From Flavobacterium geliluteum (GTDB lineage: Bacteria; Bacteroidota; Bacteroidia; Flavobacteriales; Flavobacteriaceae), in contig NZ_JAGFBV010000001.1 of assembly GCF_017948595.1 (NCBI RefSeq), positions 1 to 64,000 of the forward strand: a DNA stretch of 64,000 nt, given 5' to 3'. Shown here piece after piece: positions 1-9,752 of this stretch. Within the stretch, counting starts at the first letter, position 1. Every line of letters begins with the position of its first letter. The position numbers and the translations under genes are program-made. Below the pieces are notes generated by a model that searched no databases, was not told where the DNA came from, and saw nothing but the letters and a program-made list of their open reading frames with translations.

Positions 1-38
1 ATCTAAAAAGTCTTATGATTACACGTAAAAGATACAAA

Positions 39-74
39 AAAAGGAGCAGAAAACTTTTAGCTTCTACTCCTTTT
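39..74 (-). terminator. Probable terminator of the AsmA-like gene
   Basis: An 8-bp stem (AAAAGGAG at 39-46 with CTCCTTTT at 67-74) is extended inside by a short second helix. Read on the minus strand the stem is followed by a run of seven T. It lies about 105 bp past the stop of the minus-strand AsmA-like gene. The rest of 1-180 shows no gene. Confidence 0.6.
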
Positions 75-180
75 AATTAATAATTATTCTTGAAAAAGAA
101 TTTTGAAAAGACTTTTTCAGTGCCCTCCGATTATGAACAGGTTTTGTATTTCTTGCAAATAAATTAGAATTTGGAATTTC

Positions 181-2934
181 TTACTCATTATCTATAGTTT
201 CTTCCAGATCTTCGGTTTTTCTTCCCACTTTTATTTTCGGATTATTCTGTGTTCCTGTAATGGTAAGCGGAATTCCTAAAATACCGAGAGGCGGCAGTCC
301 CAGGCGCATTTTTAGGTTGAGTTTTCCGTCTAAACTTGTTGTGCCTTCAATTCTGGGTCTAAAGCCCGCAAATTTAAATTTGAAGCGCTCCAGCGTCATG
401 ATATTGTTTTTGACAGTAGTTTTGATTTCTACTTTTGAAATATCAGGATTTTTTAGGGCTTCAGAGCTGGTTTCTTTGCTTACGGCATTAAACATTTTTA
501 GTCCCCTTACTTTTACATCTTTTACAGAAAGTATTCCGCCTCCAACAAGTGAGGGATAAACGGGTTCCATATTACTGTTTAATCTTCCTTTTAATTGATA
601 ATCCAGAGAGACAATTCCTTGTGCTTTTTCGGCTGCGCTGACCATTTTTCTAAAAACTGCAATCTCATTATACGCTCTTTTGACATTAAAATCAGAAGCT
701 TTTATAGTGTAGTCAAACGTTGCTTTTTGAGCCGTTGCCGCTTGATAATTGGCGTTCATGGTAACATTGCATCCAATTAGATTGAAACCTGTATTTTGCA
801 TGCTGAGTTTTCCTTGGTTTATTTTTAGGCTTCCCGTTGCATTATTTAAAGCTAACTGGTCAAAATTTACTTTTTGTGCATTGGCTCTGAATTGCAAATT
901 GAGATTAGACGGAATTACAATCACTCCTGTTTGTCCCTTTTCAGCATTAGCAGCCGTACTTTCTGTTGTTGTTTGTGTCTCAGAAGTATTAGACGATATA
1001 TTCGACATAAATTCATCCACATTAATATATTTTGCGGTAATCGTAAAAGCGCCGCGTAAAACTCCTTTCGCAGAAGTAGCATAATTGAATACATTTTGTA
1101 AATATCCGTTCATTTTAAAGTCGGATTGACCGTATTCGGCAAGGAAACTATTAAAAGACATTTTGTCCTGATTGATTTTGAAAATGCCTTCCTTAATGAT
1201 GAATTTTTTCGGAAGATTCTCAGAAGTGATTCCAATATTTCTCAATTCAAGCGTTCCTTTATTGTACAGTTTGCTGTAATTGCCTTTTTCGGCATCGCTT
1301 TGTTTTCCTTTCAAAACCAAATCAGCTTTTACAAAACCATCCAAATCGAGACCTTTTTGCGAAAAAACTTTATATATTTTATTGATGTCCAATTCGCCTT
1401 TGGCTTTTATATCATAATTTAAATCATCAAAATTGCTCAAATCTGCGGTGACAAAAACAGGTTTTCCTTCAAAAATAAAATGAGTTGGCTTTAGACTTAC
1501 TTTTAAATCCTGAAAAGTTCCTTTTTGGTTGTCGATTCTTGAGTTTACAGTGATATTCGTTATCGGATTTGGGTAATATTTGGTTTTCAAATAACCGTTA
1601 TTCAAATTTACAAAGCCTTTCGTAACTGGAAAGAGATGCTTTTTTTGATCAAATTTTCCATCTACCTTTATGTCTCCTGCCAAACTTCCTTTTAATTCTA
1701 AATCAGGGATTCCTAGAGCTTTATTTAGTTTTTGAAGGTCAATTTTAGCTTTAAAATTACCTTTAATCTCAGGAGAATTGATGCCTTTGATGTAAAAATT
1801 TGATTTTAAATAATCTTGATGAATGTTTAAAGATAAATTTCTGGCATCTATAATCGCAAGTTCCGGATTTAAAGCCGGAAGTTTGGTTTTAAATTCCATA
1901 TTGAAGTTAGAAACTGGAAAAGCACTTTTGTTATAGTTTACAAATCCGTTTTCTATTTTTAAGTCTAAATTTAAATCAGGAGCCAGTTTTTGCGAAGTAA
2001 TGTATTTTCCTTTGAGTGTTAATTGCAAATTGGTGTTCCCTTTTAAATCTGCTTTAGAAAGCCATGTAATATATTTTGGCGGAAACGCTGTAAATACATC
2101 ATGAAGGTCGCTGTTGCTTGATTTTAGTACAAAATCCATATTGTAGCCTTCTTTTAAGATATCAAATTTCCCAATGAAATCGACCAAAAGATCATTGATT
2201 TTTAAGTTGTTTTGCTGGAAAAAGAAGGAAAGCGAATTTATATTTACCTTGGTAATCAGATCGGCATTGATTTTTTTATTTATCAAATACGGCTCATTTT
2301 CATATACAATATTTAACTTTTCAATTTTCGCTTTCGAGTTCAGATCAAAAATTTCCTTATTCAGATCGCCTTTTCCTAAATAATCAAATCCTGCAATATC
2401 AAGAAGTACTTTTGTGGACTGGTCATCGTATCTGACTTTGCTGTTTAAAATTTCGATACGTTCTAGTTTCAAAGCAGTTTCGGTACTGTCTTTTGATTTT
2501 TTTGAAGGTGTTGAGGATTTATAAATATTATAATTTGCCTCTCCATTAGCATTTACTTTTACATTAATAAAAGCATTAGATAAATAAATCTGATCAATTT
2601 TTACCGTTTTGCTAAAAACCAAACTTGCAACGTCAATTCCAAAAGAAACTTCCTTTGCTGTAATGAATTTTTCGTTTTTGTAGGGTGCAGAGCCATTAAG
2701 GTGCAAGCCGGTTAAGGTAAGTGTTAAAGATGGAAAATGATGAAAAAAAGAGACTGAAACATCTTTATAATTGAGTTCGGCACTCAGTTTTTCATTAGCC
2801 GTCTTTTTTATTTGATTCTTTATTTGATCTTCAAAAATAATTGGAGTTAAAAAAAGTAATCCTAAAAATACAGCAAAAGTGATTCCGAGATATTTTGCAG
2901 TTTTTAATAAAATCGACTTAGTTTTAATAAACAT
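181..2934 (-). CDS. AsmA-like family protein
   Basis: 917-residue protein with one N-terminal membrane anchor (about residues 13-33) followed by a very long periplasmic part rich in beta-strand patterns. The N-terminal region resembles the AsmA family, and the last ~250 residues resemble the AsmA C-terminal region (alternating hydrophobic strands, ending with the run GIPLTITGTQNNPKIKVG). AsmA-like proteins are bridge-like envelope proteins tied to lipid transport and outer-membrane homeostasis; the precise role here is not determinable. A Ser/Thr/Glu-rich linker lies around residues 650-670. Transcribed alone; miaE lies 53 bp upstream on the same strand and could be co-transcribed. Family assignment fairly sure, function not. 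Confidence 0.82.
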   Translation of the reverse strand: MFIKTKSILLKTAKYLGITFAVFLGLLFLTPIIFEDQIKNQIKKTANEKLSAELNYKDVSVSFFHHFPSLTLTLTGLHLNGSAPYKNEKFITAKEVSFGIDVASLVFSKTVKIDQIYLSNAFINVKVNANGEANYNIYKSSTPSKKSKDSTETALKLERIEILNSKVRYDDQSTKVLLDIAGFDYLGKGDLNKEIFDLNSKAKIEKLNIVYENEPYLINKKINADLITKVNINSLSFFFQQNNLKINDLLVDFIGKFDILKEGYNMDFVLKSSNSDLHDVFTAFPPKYITWLSKADLKGNTNLQLTLKGKYITSQKLAPDLNLDLKIENGFVNYNKSAFPVSNFNMEFKTKLPALNPELAIIDARNLSLNIHQDYLKSNFYIKGINSPEIKGNFKAKIDLQKLNKALGIPDLELKGSLAGDIKVDGKFDQKKHLFPVTKGFVNLNNGYLKTKYYPNPITNITVNSRIDNQKGTFQDLKVSLKPTHFIFEGKPVFVTADLSNFDDLNYDIKAKGELDINKIYKVFSQKGLDLDGFVKADLVLKGKQSDAEKGNYSKLYNKGTLELRNIGITSENLPKKFIIKEGIFKINQDKMSFNSFLAEYGQSDFKMNGYLQNVFNYATSAKGVLRGAFTITAKYINVDEFMSNISSNTSETQTTTESTAANAEKGQTGVIVIPSNLNLQFRANAQKVNFDQLALNNATGSLKINQGKLSMQNTGFNLIGCNVTMNANYQAATAQKATFDYTIKASDFNVKRAYNEIAVFRKMVSAAEKAQGIVSLDYQLKGRLNSNMEPVYPSLVGGGILSVKDVKVRGLKMFNAVSKETSSEALKNPDISKVEIKTTVKNNIMTLERFKFKFAGFRPRIEGTTSLDGKLNLKMRLGLPPLGILGIPLTITGTQNNPKIKVGRKTEDLEETIDNE

Positions 2935-2987
2935 GATAAAATTTTAGGAGTAAAAAAAAATTAGAAATTGTTACTGTTTTATGGTAA

Positions 2988-3569
2988 TTAGCCATGAACA
3001 GTTTCGTTTTTTCCGTAGTTGGTAATGATAGATCCTTCAAATTCGATCCATTCTTTCCAGCGTTTATCAATGTCTATGTTGTCAGTATATTTTCGGGCAA
3101 ATCCTAAAAAAGTAGTGTAATGACCCGCTTCAGAAATCATTAAATCACGATAAAATTTAGCCAATTCTACGTCTTTTATATTTTCAGAAAGAACTTTAAA
3201 ACGCTCACAACTTCTCGCTTCAATCATGGCAGAGAACAACAGACGATCGCAAAGTGCATCTTTTCGGCTACCATCTTTTTTCATAAATTTAAAAAGTTCA
3301 TTCACATAATGATCTTTTCGTTCGCGCCCCAATGTCAATCCTCTTTTTTTGATAAGATCATGTACCATTTGTAAATGTTCCAGCTCTTCACGGGCGATAA
3401 CAAGCATTTCGGTTACGAGTTCTTCTAACTCAGAATTATAGGTAACCAAGCTAATGGCGTTCGATGCTGCTTTTTGCTCGCACCAAGCGTGGTCGGTTAA
3501 GATTTCTTCGATATTCGATTCTACTATATTCACCCAACGTGGGTCGGTCGCTAATTTTAATCCTAACAT
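2988..3569 (-). CDS. miaE: tRNA-(ms2io6A)-hydroxylase MiaE
   Basis: 193-residue ferritin-like di-iron monooxygenase that hydroxylates the isopentenyl side chain of 2-methylthio-N6-isopentenyladenosine at tRNA position 37. The metal-binding helices are visible: EEILTDHAWCEQKAAS near residues 21-36, a REELEHLQMVH segment, EARSCERF, and SEAGHYTTF. Length agrees with the bacterial family. It sits between the AsmA-like gene and a divergent glycosyltransferase. A TAATTTTG promoter element lies 26 bp upstream of its start, which supports the ATG at 3569. Confidence 0.88.
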   Translation of the reverse strand: MLGLKLATDPRWVNIVESNIEEILTDHAWCEQKAASNAISLVTYNSELEELVTEMLVIAREELEHLQMVHDLIKKRGLTLGRERKDHYVNELFKFMKKDGSRKDALCDRLLFSAMIEARSCERFKVLSENIKDVELAKFYRDLMISEAGHYTTFLGFARKYTDNIDIDKRWKEWIEFEGSIITNYGKNETVHG

Positions 3570-3594
3570 AATGGTATTGAAAAATGGTATGCTG

Positions 3595-3602
3595 CAAAAT
3601 TA
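3595..3602 (-). promoter_or_regulatory. -7 promoter element of miaE
   Basis: The minus strand reads TAATTTTG, a perfect match to the Bacteroidota -7 consensus TAnnTTTG, 26 bp upstream of the miaE start. No good -33 TTG is seen at the usual spacing, so the call rests on the -7 box. Confidence 0.45.
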
Positions 3603-3683
3603 GTCATTTTTACAACCGAAAATTACTAAATAGTGTGTAAATCCGCCTAAAAAAGCATTATTTTGTACCTTGAAACAATTAAA

Positions 3684-4928
3684 ATGAATCAAATAAAAAA
3701 ACTATTAATTATTGGTTTTGTCTGGCCTGAGCCAAATTCTTCCGCAGCGGGAAGCAGGATGATGCAACTGATTGCTATTTTTGCTGCAAATCAATTTGAA
3801 ATAACATTTGCAAGTCCGGCTTTAGATAGCGAATTTATGGTTGATTTAGCTGAATTTGCAGTGACAAAAAAAGCTATCGAACTGAATAACGCCAGTTTTG
3901 ATGCTTTTATCAGAGAGTTAAATCCTGATGTCGTTTTATTTGATCGTTTTATGATCGAAGAGCAATTTGGCTGGCGTGTTGCTGAAAATTGTCCCAAAGC
4001 CATTCGATTATTAGACACCGAAGATTTGCATTGTTTGCGAACAGGAAGGCAAAAAGCTTTCAAAGAAAACAGACCCTTTCAATTAAATGATTTATTGGCT
4101 GAGGAAGTAGCAAAGCGAGAAATTGCCAGTATTTTAAGGTGTGATCTGTCTTTTATTATTTCTGAATTTGAGATGAAGATTTTAGAAGATGTTTTTAAAA
4201 TCAATCGAAGTTTGTTATATTATTTACCTTTTCTGGTAGATGAAATGTTTGAAATTGATTTGGGAAAATTACCTTCTTTTGAAGAAAGAAAGCATTTTGT
4301 TTTCATAGGCAATTTTCTTCATGAACCCAATTGGAACACCGTTCAATATCTAAAAGAATCAATCTGGTCCTTGATTAGGAAACAATTTCCGGAAGCTATT
4401 TTAGAGGTTTATGGAGCATATCCGTCACAAAAAGTTCTGCAGTTGCATCAGCCAAAAGAAGGTTTTTTTATTATGGGAAGAGCCGCAAACGCATGCGAAG
4501 TAGTGAAAAAAACTAAGGTAGTTTTGGCACCAATTCGTTTTGGAGCAGGTTTAAAAGGAAAATTATTAGAAGCCATGCAGTGTGGCACTCCAAGTGTTAC
4601 TACATCAATCGGAGCGGAGGCCATGCATGGGAATTTGTTTTGGAATGGTTTTATTTCGGATAAAGTTGAGGAATTTGCAAACTATGCAATTGAATTGTAC
4701 CAAAATGAAAATCTGTGGCGACAGTCTCAAAAAAACGGAATTGCGATCGTGAACGAATGTTTTCAAAAAAGTCAATTTTCGGATCAGTTAATTGCGGCAA
4801 TTAATGCTTTATTACATGATTGTGAAAACCATCGCCTTCAAAATTTCATGGGAAGTTTGTTGCATCATCATACCTTAAAAAGTACTAAATACATGTCTAA
4901 ATGGATTGAAGCCAAGAATAAAAATTAG
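3684..4928 (+). CDS. Glycosyltransferase, GT-B fold (GT4-like)
   Basis: 414-residue cytoplasmic protein. The N-terminal half begins with a Rossmann-like strand and loop containing GFVWPEPNSSAAGSRM, as in GT-B transferases. The C-terminal half has the sugar-nucleotide-binding region RFGAGLKGKLLEAMQCGTP followed by TSIGAEAM, typical of GT4-like enzymes. Substrate unknown. The frame opens at a TTG at 3663, but that codon lies in the likely promoter region and the ATG at 3684 precedes the conserved N-terminus, so 3684 is chosen. Divergent from miaE and followed by a strong terminator, so it is probably monocistronic. Confidence 0.8.
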   Translation: MNQIKKLLIIGFVWPEPNSSAAGSRMMQLIAIFAANQFEITFASPALDSEFMVDLAEFAVTKKAIELNNASFDAFIRELNPDVVLFDRFMIEEQFGWRVAENCPKAIRLLDTEDLHCLRTGRQKAFKENRPFQLNDLLAEEVAKREIASILRCDLSFIISEFEMKILEDVFKINRSLLYYLPFLVDEMFEIDLGKLPSFEERKHFVFIGNFLHEPNWNTVQYLKESIWSLIRKQFPEAILEVYGAYPSQKVLQLHQPKEGFFIMGRAANACEVVKKTKVVLAPIRFGAGLKGKLLEAMQCGTPSVTTSIGAEAMHGNLFWNGFISDKVEEFANYAIELYQNENLWRQSQKNGIAIVNECFQKSQFSDQLIAAINALLHDCENHRLQNFMGSLLHHHTLKSTKYMSKWIEAKNKN

Positions 4929-4940
4929 GTGTCTGTTTGG

Positions 4941-4990
4941 AAAAATTAAAATCCCCAATTAACTCAAGCTAATCGGGGATTTTAATTTTT
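4941..4990. terminator. Bidirectional terminator between convergent genes
   Basis: A perfect 16-bp inverted repeat (arms 4941-4956 and 4975-4990) has an A/T-rich outer part and a CCCC/GGGG core. It gives a U-tract on either strand and serves both the glycosyltransferase (+) and the M1 peptidase (-). Confidence 0.88.
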
Positions 4991-5000
4991 TTTTTGAAAT

Positions 5001-6848
5001 TTATTTCAACAGACCTTCAACACTTTGAATCGTTGTTTGATGGTAGCCTGATTTGGCTTTTTCAAAAATTTGTTTTGCCCGAACTTTCCCTTCAGGAGTT
5101 TTTACCATTTCTTTATAAAGCGTCATTAAGGAGCCGGTTCTGCTCGTTGCAATCATAAATTGCTCGATTGCAGGATAGGCTACAGTATAATGATGACGGA
5201 TGGCAGGTACAAACCATTGGCGTTTGATCACAAAATTTCCGCCTTTGGTAAAATTAAATTCAGCATCAATAGCAGCCATTTCTTTTGTTGTTATGTCTTC
5301 TGGAAGATGATCTATAAAATGTTGTTTTCCGGTCGTAGAGGTTATTTTTTGACTTAATCCTTTCATGCCTGTTTTTCTCCAGTTTTGCTGAATGATATCT
5401 ATTGCAGCAAAATCATCAGAATGAACTGCCGTAATGTTAGATGGAATTCCAGGCTTGTAAATCCAATCTTCCAGTTTTATTTTATCAGCAATTGCTTTGT
5501 TTCCTTTTATGAGGTTTTCGTTTAAATATTTCACAAAATCTTCTGTTGTGATCGATTGAAAAGCGTGGGCATCAAAATAGTTTTTAATAAAAATATCAAA
5601 TTTTTCACGTCCCACTGTTTGTTCAATTACTTTTAAAAAGTTGTATCCTTTTACATAAGGAATTTCGCTTATTCCATCATCAGGGTTTCTGTTGGTAAGG
5701 CTAACTTTTAAGCGTGTGTCGGGGTTTGTAGGGCTATATTCTGCTACATTAGCATCTAGGTCCGCACGAGTGAGAACGTCTTGCATTTCAGCTTCTTTTT
5801 TACCAAAAATTGCCTCGCCAATTCTATGTTCAACGTAAGTTGTAAAACCTTCGTTTAGCCAAATATCATCCCAGGTTGCATTGGTCACTAAGTTTCCGCT
5901 CCAGCTGTGTCCCAATTCGTGAGCCAATAAGCTTGTCAGCGAGCGATCACCTGCAATAACTCCGGGTGTTAAGAAGGTTAAGTTTGGGTTTTCCATTCCG
6001 CCATAAGGAAAACTCGGCGGTAAAACCAGTACATCGTAACGTCCCCAACGGTACGGACCGTAAAGTTTTTCGGCAGCTACAACCATTTTTCCCAGTTCAG
6101 CAAATTCCCAAGCTGATTTTTTTAACATAGAGGGTTCTGCATAAACACCGGTTCTATTGTCTATAGATTGAAATTCTAAATCGCCAACGGCAATCGCCAT
6201 CAAATAAGACGGAATTGCTTTGTCTTGTTTGAAAGTATAAATTCCGCTGTCATTTTTCTTCTGAGGATTCTCAGCGCTCATTACAGCCAATAAATCGTTA
6301 GGAACTGTAACTTTTGCAGTATACGTAAAACGAACTCCCGGTGAATCCTGACATGGAATCCAGGTTCTGGACCAAATGCTTTCGCCTTGAGAAAAAAGGA
6401 AGGGTTTCTTTTTGTCTGCAGTTTGTTCTGGAGTTAACCATTGCAATGCAACAGCATCTTTTGTCGTTGTATAATAAATATTGACTTTGGTTGTATTGGG
6501 TTCAATTGTAATTTTAAGAGGTTTTCCATGAAATTCAACTTCAGTTCCAAGTTCAAATTTCGTTTCTTTTTCTTCGTCTCCTAAGGTGACTTTGGTAATG
6601 TTTAAGGTGTTTTCGTCAAAAATGATTTCAGTTCCTCTACTGATATTGTCAATTTCCCAAGAAGCTTTTCCTGAAATCGTTTGTGTATCAAAATCAACTT
6701 TGATATCAAGATCTAAATGTTTTACAACGGCAAGTTCCGGTTTAGAGAAGGTGTGTTCATCATTAACTTTTGCTGTTTTTTGTGTGTTGTCTTTTTTCTG
6801 GCAGGATAAAGCGGCCAAAAATAAAGTGAGTAGAACTATTTTTTTCAT
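5001..6848 (-). CDS. M1 family metallopeptidase lipoprotein (LTA4H-like)
   Basis: 615-residue zinc aminopeptidase. Starting at the ATG at 6848 gives a lipoprotein signal peptide with cysteine at residue 16 (LAALSC). The longer frame adds 20 residues before this signal and is rejected. The exopeptidase motif YGGMEN is at about residues 282-287, the zinc motif HELGH at 310-314, and the third ligand is the glutamate of LNEG at 333. Length and the helical C-terminal part fit the leukotriene-A4-hydrolase-like branch. Probably tethered in the envelope and trimming imported peptides. A terminator separates it from pdhC upstream, so it likely has its own promoter. Confidence 0.88.
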   Translation of the reverse strand: MKKIVLLTLFLAALSCQKKDNTQKTAKVNDEHTFSKPELAVVKHLDLDIKVDFDTQTISGKASWEIDNISRGTEIIFDENTLNITKVTLGDEEKETKFELGTEVEFHGKPLKITIEPNTTKVNIYYTTTKDAVALQWLTPEQTADKKKPFLFSQGESIWSRTWIPCQDSPGVRFTYTAKVTVPNDLLAVMSAENPQKKNDSGIYTFKQDKAIPSYLMAIAVGDLEFQSIDNRTGVYAEPSMLKKSAWEFAELGKMVVAAEKLYGPYRWGRYDVLVLPPSFPYGGMENPNLTFLTPGVIAGDRSLTSLLAHELGHSWSGNLVTNATWDDIWLNEGFTTYVEHRIGEAIFGKKEAEMQDVLTRADLDANVAEYSPTNPDTRLKVSLTNRNPDDGISEIPYVKGYNFLKVIEQTVGREKFDIFIKNYFDAHAFQSITTEDFVKYLNENLIKGNKAIADKIKLEDWIYKPGIPSNITAVHSDDFAAIDIIQQNWRKTGMKGLSQKITSTTGKQHFIDHLPEDITTKEMAAIDAEFNFTKGGNFVIKRQWFVPAIRHHYTVAYPAIEQFMIATSRTGSLMTLYKEMVKTPEGKVRAKQIFEKAKSGYHQTTIQSVEGLLK

Positions 6849-6886
6849 TTTATGAAGATTGAATTTGAGAATGAAAATTAAACAAA

Positions 6887-6918
6887 AAATCCCGTTTTGA
6901 ATAAACAAAACGGGATTT
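6887..6918 (-). terminator. Terminator downstream of pdhC
   Basis: A perfect 13-bp stem (AAATCCCGTTTTG at 6887-6899 with its complement at 6906-6918) encloses a 6-nt loop. On the minus strand it is followed by T-rich sequence. It lies 20 bp past the pdhC stop. Confidence 0.85.
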
Positions 6919-6937
6919 AATTATAAAATATCAGGGA

Positions 6938-8590
6938 TTACGCCAGCATTGTAACTGGGCTTTCGATGAATTGTTTTAATGTTTGTAAAAATTGAGCTCC
7001 GGTTGCTCCGTCAATTGTTCTATGGTCACACGCTAATGATAACATCATTGTGTTTCCAACTACAATCTGACCGTTTTTAACTACCGGTTTTTCAACAATC
7101 GCACCTACAGAAAGAATAGCAGAATTTGGTTGGTTGATAATTGAATTGAATTCAGTAATACCAAACATTCCAAGGTTAGATACTGTAAAAGTACTTCCTT
7201 CCATTTCTTGAGGTCCTAATTTTTTGTTTTTAGCTCTTCCTGCTAAATCTCTTACTGATGCACCAATTTGGGATAAACTCATAGCATCTGTAAATTTCAA
7301 TACAGGAACTACTAATCCGTCTTCAACGGCTACAGCAACACCAATATTAACGTGGTGGTTGATGATGATAGCATCTTCTTTCCACTGAGAGTTAATTTTT
7401 GGATGTTTTTTCAATGCTAAAGCACAAGCTTTAATGACCATATCGTTAAAAGAAACTTTTGTTTCAGGAACAGTATTGATTGTCGCTCTTGCCTGCATTG
7501 CTTCATCCATGCTTACTTCGATCACTAAGTTGTAGTGAGGCGCAGTAAACAATGATTCTGCCAAACGTTTTGCGATAATTTTACGCATTTGCGAATTTTT
7601 GATCTCTTCTGTAAACACTTCTCCGGCAGGAACAAAAACTTTTGGTGCAGCAGGAGCGGCAGTTTCAGTTTTTGAAGAAGTTGTAGCTGCAGCAGGTTGA
7701 GTTTGTGCAGATGGAGTAAAGTTTTCGATATCGCTTTTTACGATACGTCCATTTTCTCCGGATCCTTTCACTTGAGTTAATTGAATTCCTTTATCAGAAG
7801 CAATTTTTTTAGCCAAAGGCGAAGCTAAAATTCTTCCTCCATTTGATGAAGAGTCAGCAGTTGCTTCGGTTGCTTTTTCAGCAGCAGGAGCAGTTTTTTC
7901 TTCGGTTGCTGGAGCACTTGCATTTGCAGTTCCTCCGGCAGTATAATTGTCGGCAATTCCAGAAATATCAGTTCCTGCAGGCCCGATAATAGCTAATAAA
8001 CTATCAACAGGAGCAGTGTTTCCTTCTTTAATTCCGATATATAATAATGTTCCGGCATTGAAAGACTCAAACTCCATAGTCGCTTTGTCTGTTTCAATTT
8101 CAGCTAAAATATCGCCTTCTGCAACAGCATCACCTTCTTTTTTCAACCAGGTTGCTACTGTACCTTCCGTCATTGTATCACTCAAACGAGGCATAGTTAC
8201 CACTATCACACCTTTAGGTAATTCAGTTGCTGCTTTTGCAGGAGCAGCAGTTTCTGTTTTAGCTTCAGCAGCAGGAGCTTCTTTAGTTTCTGCTTTTGGA
8301 GCTTCGGCAGCAGGAGCATCGCCACCAGCTAATAATGCTGAAATATCTTCTCCTTCGCTACCAATGATGGCTAATAATGAATCAACAGGCGCAGTTTCTC
8401 CAGCCTGTATTCCGATATGTAAAAGAGTTCCTTCGTTGAAAGACTCAAATTCCATTGTTGCTTTATCTGTTTCAATTTCAGCAAGGATGTCACCTTCGCT
8501 GATTTTGTCGCCTACTTTTTTTAACCAAGTCGCTACCGTTCCTTCCGTCATAGTATCGCTCAAACGAGGCATTGTTACTTTTATCGCCAT
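6938..8590 (-). CDS. pdhC: Pyruvate dehydrogenase E2, dihydrolipoyl acetyltransferase
   Basis: 550-residue core subunit of the pyruvate dehydrogenase complex, transferring acetyl groups from lipoamide to CoA. Two tandem lipoyl domains are visible with the motif ETDKATMEFES and lipoyl lysines at about 43 and 169. They are separated and followed by Ala/Pro/Glu-rich flexible linkers. A peripheral subunit-binding domain spans about 250-290 (ASPLAKKIASDKGI). The C-terminal catalytic domain carries the HxxxDG motif as DHRTIDG near residue 523. The two lipoyl domains are nearly identical at DNA level, which suggests recent duplication or gene conversion. Only 6 bp separate it from pdhA upstream, so they form one operon. 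Confidence 0.95.
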   Translation of the reverse strand: MAIKVTMPRLSDTMTEGTVATWLKKVGDKISEGDILAEIETDKATMEFESFNEGTLLHIGIQAGETAPVDSLLAIIGSEGEDISALLAGGDAPAAEAPKAETKEAPAAEAKTETAAPAKAATELPKGVIVVTMPRLSDTMTEGTVATWLKKEGDAVAEGDILAEIETDKATMEFESFNAGTLLYIGIKEGNTAPVDSLLAIIGPAGTDISGIADNYTAGGTANASAPATEEKTAPAAEKATEATADSSSNGGRILASPLAKKIASDKGIQLTQVKGSGENGRIVKSDIENFTPSAQTQPAAATTSSKTETAAPAAPKVFVPAGEVFTEEIKNSQMRKIIAKRLAESLFTAPHYNLVIEVSMDEAMQARATINTVPETKVSFNDMVIKACALALKKHPKINSQWKEDAIIINHHVNIGVAVAVEDGLVVPVLKFTDAMSLSQIGASVRDLAGRAKNKKLGPQEMEGSTFTVSNLGMFGITEFNSIINQPNSAILSVGAIVEKPVVKNGQIVVGNTMMLSLACDHRTIDGATGAQFLQTLKQFIESPVTMLA

Positions 8591-8596
8591 AATATT

Positions 8597-9595
8597 TTAT
8601 AGTTTATGAGGTGTGAATGGATAGTCTTCTTGTGCGTATACTACGTCATATAGTTGTTGTAATTCTGGATATGGAGATTCTTCGGCAAATTTCACGCATT
8701 CTTCAACCAGATCTTTAACTCTTTGGTCAATTACTTCAATTTCTTCTTCTGTAGCATATTTTTGATCCATAATCACATCCAAAACTTGTGTAATTGGGTC
8801 AATTTTTTTGTATTCTTCTACCTCTTCCTTAGAACGGTACAATTGTGCATCAGACATTGAGTGTCCTCTGTAACGGTATGTTTTCATTTCAAGAAAAGTT
8901 GGTCCATCACCGCGACGCGCTCTATCAATAGCTTCTGTCATGGCTTCGGCTACTTTTACAGGATTCATTCCGTCAACTGGTCCGCAAGGCATTTCATATC
9001 CTAAACCAAGTTTCCAGATGTCTGTATGGTTGGCAGTTCTTTCTACAGATGTTCCCATTGCGTAACCGTTGTTTTCAACGATAAAAACTACAGGTAGTTT
9101 CCATAACATTGCCATGTTAAAAGCTTCGTGTAAAGAGCCTTGTCTTGCAGCTCCATCACCAAAATAGGTCATGGTTACACCGCCAGTTTCAAAATATTTA
9201 TCAGCAAAAGCCAAACCAGCTCCAACCGGAATTTGTCCACCTACGATTCCGTGACCTCCGTAAAAACGGTGTTCTTTAGAGAAAATGTGCATTGAGCCTC
9301 CCATACCTTTAGAAGTTCCCGTAGCTTTTCCCAAAAGTTCAGCCATTACACGTCTGGGATCAACTCCCATACCAATTGGCTGCACGTGATTTCTGTATGC
9401 AGTAATCATTTTGTCTTTGGTCAAATCCATAGCGTGCAAAGCACCCGCTAAAACGGCCTCTTGACCATTATATAAATGGAGAAAACCTCTAACTTTTTGT
9501 TGAATGTATAATGCTGCAAGTTTGTCTTCAAACTTTCTCCAAAGCAGCATGTCTTCGTACCACTTTAAATATACTTCTTTTGTAACTTCTTTCAT
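8597..9595 (-). CDS. pdhA: Pyruvate dehydrogenase E1, alpha-type subunit
   Basis: 332-residue thiamine-pyrophosphate-dependent decarboxylase subunit. The TPP/Mg motif is seen as GDGAARQGSLHEAFNMA followed by ENNGYAMGTS, and the phosphorylation-loop-like region YRYRGHSMSD is present. The frame opens upstream at 9697, but the ATG at 9595 gives the normal N-terminus (MKEVTKEVYLKWYEDM) and the family length. The E1 beta subunit is not in the window and must lie elsewhere. A perfect -7 element about 100 bp upstream suggests the pdhA-pdhC operon starts here rather than at cdd. Confidence 0.93.
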   Translation of the reverse strand: MKEVTKEVYLKWYEDMLLWRKFEDKLAALYIQQKVRGFLHLYNGQEAVLAGALHAMDLTKDKMITAYRNHVQPIGMGVDPRRVMAELLGKATGTSKGMGGSMHIFSKEHRFYGGHGIVGGQIPVGAGLAFADKYFETGGVTMTYFGDGAARQGSLHEAFNMAMLWKLPVVFIVENNGYAMGTSVERTANHTDIWKLGLGYEMPCGPVDGMNPVKVAEAMTEAIDRARRGDGPTFLEMKTYRYRGHSMSDAQLYRSKEEVEEYKKIDPITQVLDVIMDQKYATEEEIEVIDQRVKDLVEECVKFAEESPYPELQQLYDVVYAQEDYPFTPHKL

Positions 9596-9694
9596 CTGAA
9601 TTCTTTCTTTTGCTAAAGTTGTTTGTGTTATCAATTGTTGCCTATAACGCAAAATAGTTTCCTCCCACAAATTTGCGCCCGAAAGGTCGGGATG

Positions 9695-9702
9695 CAAAAA
9701 TA
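9695..9702 (-). promoter_or_regulatory. -7 promoter element of the pdhA-pdhC operon
   Basis: The minus strand reads TATTTTTG, matching TAnnTTTG, about 100 bp upstream of the pdhA start. A small CCCGA/TCGGG hairpin lies just downstream (about 9678-9691), within the predicted leader. Confidence 0.5.
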
Positions 9703-9752
9703 AGACATTCCGTTTAAGAACTAAAATTTAAAAGGTACTTTTTGGCTTTTTT

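Noticed and set aside
3663-3683. TTG start for the glycosyltransferase
   Set aside because: It lies within the likely promoter region; the ATG at 3684 matches the expected N-terminus.
7947-8609. 220-codon plus-strand frame opposite pdhC
   Set aside because: Antisense shadow of the lipoyl domains and Ala-rich linkers; the repeated structure mirrors pdhC.
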